Positions 63,201 to 64,000 of a stretch of 64,000 nucleotides of DNA are shown here, piece after piece. Numbering within the stretch: the stretch's first letter is position 1; each line of letters starts with the position of its first letter. Origin of the DNA: Chrysomallon squamiferum (Eukaryota > Mollusca > Gastropoda > Neomphalida > Peltospiridae); the NCBI GenBank assembly GCA_012295275.1, contig CM022671.1:9845212-9909211 (forward strand), written 5' to 3'. A program made the position numbers and the translations under genes. The notes below the pieces were generated by a model, which was not told the DNA's origin, ran no database searches, and was given only the letters and a program-made list of their open reading frames with translations.

Positions 63201-63865
63201 TATGTATGTATTTCTCTTTCTACTATCTTTGTGTACCTGTGTGTGAATGTTAATTTAGTTTTAATAGTGAACCTATTAACAGAATTGAAACTCTGATACA
63301 ATCACATTCTAAAAATATAGTAATAATAAAAATAAAAATAAATCAAAATAGAATTCAAAAGTGAACTTTTTATTGTTTTAAAACAAATTCAGAGAGGTTA
63401 CAAAACCTGAATTAGCTGTCGTCTCACTCCAATGAATGTATTCCCAGTCCCACCAGCTAACTGTACCCCGCTTGTCTGTTGGTCGTAATTTCCACCCATC
63501 TGACTTAGTCGAGATCTGTAAATAAAACACTATAAAATTAAAAGTAACTTTTTATATATCTGAACACTGTAAAAAAAAATTAATAATAATAAAAATGACA
63601 AGTAAAATTTGAAAAGCTTACAATAAAACTGATATGAAATTAAAACTATACAAAATATATGATTCTAAGAAACAAATATTTTAAAAATTAAATGTATAAT
63701 CCATTCATTTCAACTGAGTTATTTTGCCATTTTGTTTTGTAATTTGTTTATACACATAAATACTAATACTGAAACCTTATATATGGTATTTCTGCCAAAG
63801 CAACTTGTAATTTGGCTTCTTTGCTTCTTGCATGATCTTTAAATATTTGTAGCACAATGGTGTAT
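60298..63865 (-). CDS. GTPBP6: GTPBP6, mitochondrial HflX-family GTPase, 3' seven exons (5' end outside window)
   Basis: Exons at 63865-63776, 63515-63407, 63034-62914, 62513-62305, 61774-61629, 61443-61282 and 60433-60298 have consistent phases and GT-AG ends. They read YTIVLQIFKDHARSKEAKLQ, SRLSQMGGNYDQQTSG and then a full G domain: G1 GYTNAGKTALIKAL (split across the 62914/62513 junction), G2 LFATLDVTAH, G3 DTVGFISDIP, G4 NKVDLIP and G5 LVSATTGKGL. The C-terminal domain has WLYKEATVKSVDPD and ends SSNNKR, TAA at 60300-60298. About 324 codons are present. In humans GTPBP6 dissociates mitochondrial ribosomes and helps mature the large subunit; the transit peptide and N-terminal domain must lie beyond 64000. 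All GTP-binding motifs are intact, so the gene looks functional. The last intron contains a 33-bp tandem repeat (60814-61107). Confidence 0.96.
60814..61107. repeat. 33-bp tandem repeat in the last GTPBP6 intron
   Basis: Nine units of gtcagtgctaaaaacact followed by tacttctgtagtcca. One unit has 32 and one 29 bases. On the gene's sense strand most units contain AGAAGTAAGTG (donor-like) and TTTTTAGCAC (acceptor-like), and one frame, WTTEVSVFSTD, has no stop. Confidence 0.95.
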
Positions 63866-64000
63866 CTATGTTTGAAAACAAGAAAGCAATACTATAAATG
63901 TTATTAAACACAGAAACAAAGATGTTTATTATTTTCAGAGATGGTTACTTCTTTTCTTTTCTTTTTTTTTATATATTTAGTGATCACAAAAAAATATTAG

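Overview
The window is animal nuclear DNA. Its genes are split by GT-AG introns, its background is strongly AT-rich, and it is full of long di-, tri- and tetranucleotide arrays, poly-A runs and minisatellites, with no bacterial-style gene packing. The texture suggests a mollusc, perhaps a cephalopod or gastropod, but that is inference: no lineage-diagnostic gene was found. One 200-N scaffold gap lies at 18184-18383.

The left end (1-6000) holds a candidate minus-strand gene built from short phase-compatible exons (786-3892), then two adjacent minisatellites: about five 125-145 bp units, then about twenty 42-bp units that each carry a 12-bp palindrome. Directly after them (6098-7010) is a broken plus-strand copy of a collagen prolyl 4-hydroxylase alpha subunit. 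A candidate two-exon gene for a small protein is at 9806-10139 (minus). A 69-70 bp satellite fills 15660-17230, followed by a TG-rich repeat that runs into the gap.

At 20204-23359 (minus) is a well-supported two-exon gene for a PTB/PID-domain adaptor with a long disordered tail. Its coding frame is broken twice by what look like single missing A residues. From 23.8 to 53 kb the window is gene-poor: microsatellites, degenerate trinucleotide tracts, a few orphan exon-like segments, a tRNA-like short element, and a GC-richer patch with two octamer (POU) motifs that may be regulatory.

The right end is gene-dense. A block of duplicated cassettes (53.9-56.5 kb) carries four tRNA-Gly units on the minus strand. 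One is nearly intact; the other three are altered, one of them by a 35-nt internal duplication. Exons of MTMR14 (57300-58521, minus) and the 3' seven exons of the mitochondrial HflX-family GTPase GTPBP6 (60298-63865, minus, running off the right edge) follow in the same orientation. A 33-bp repeat in a GTPBP6 intron carries a splice-donor-like and a splice-acceptor-like motif in most units.

No CRISPR array, recognisable reverse transcriptase, transposase or virus gene was seen. The recognised genes have unrelated functions: collagen maturation, adaptor signalling, phosphoinositide turnover and mitochondrial ribosome handling.
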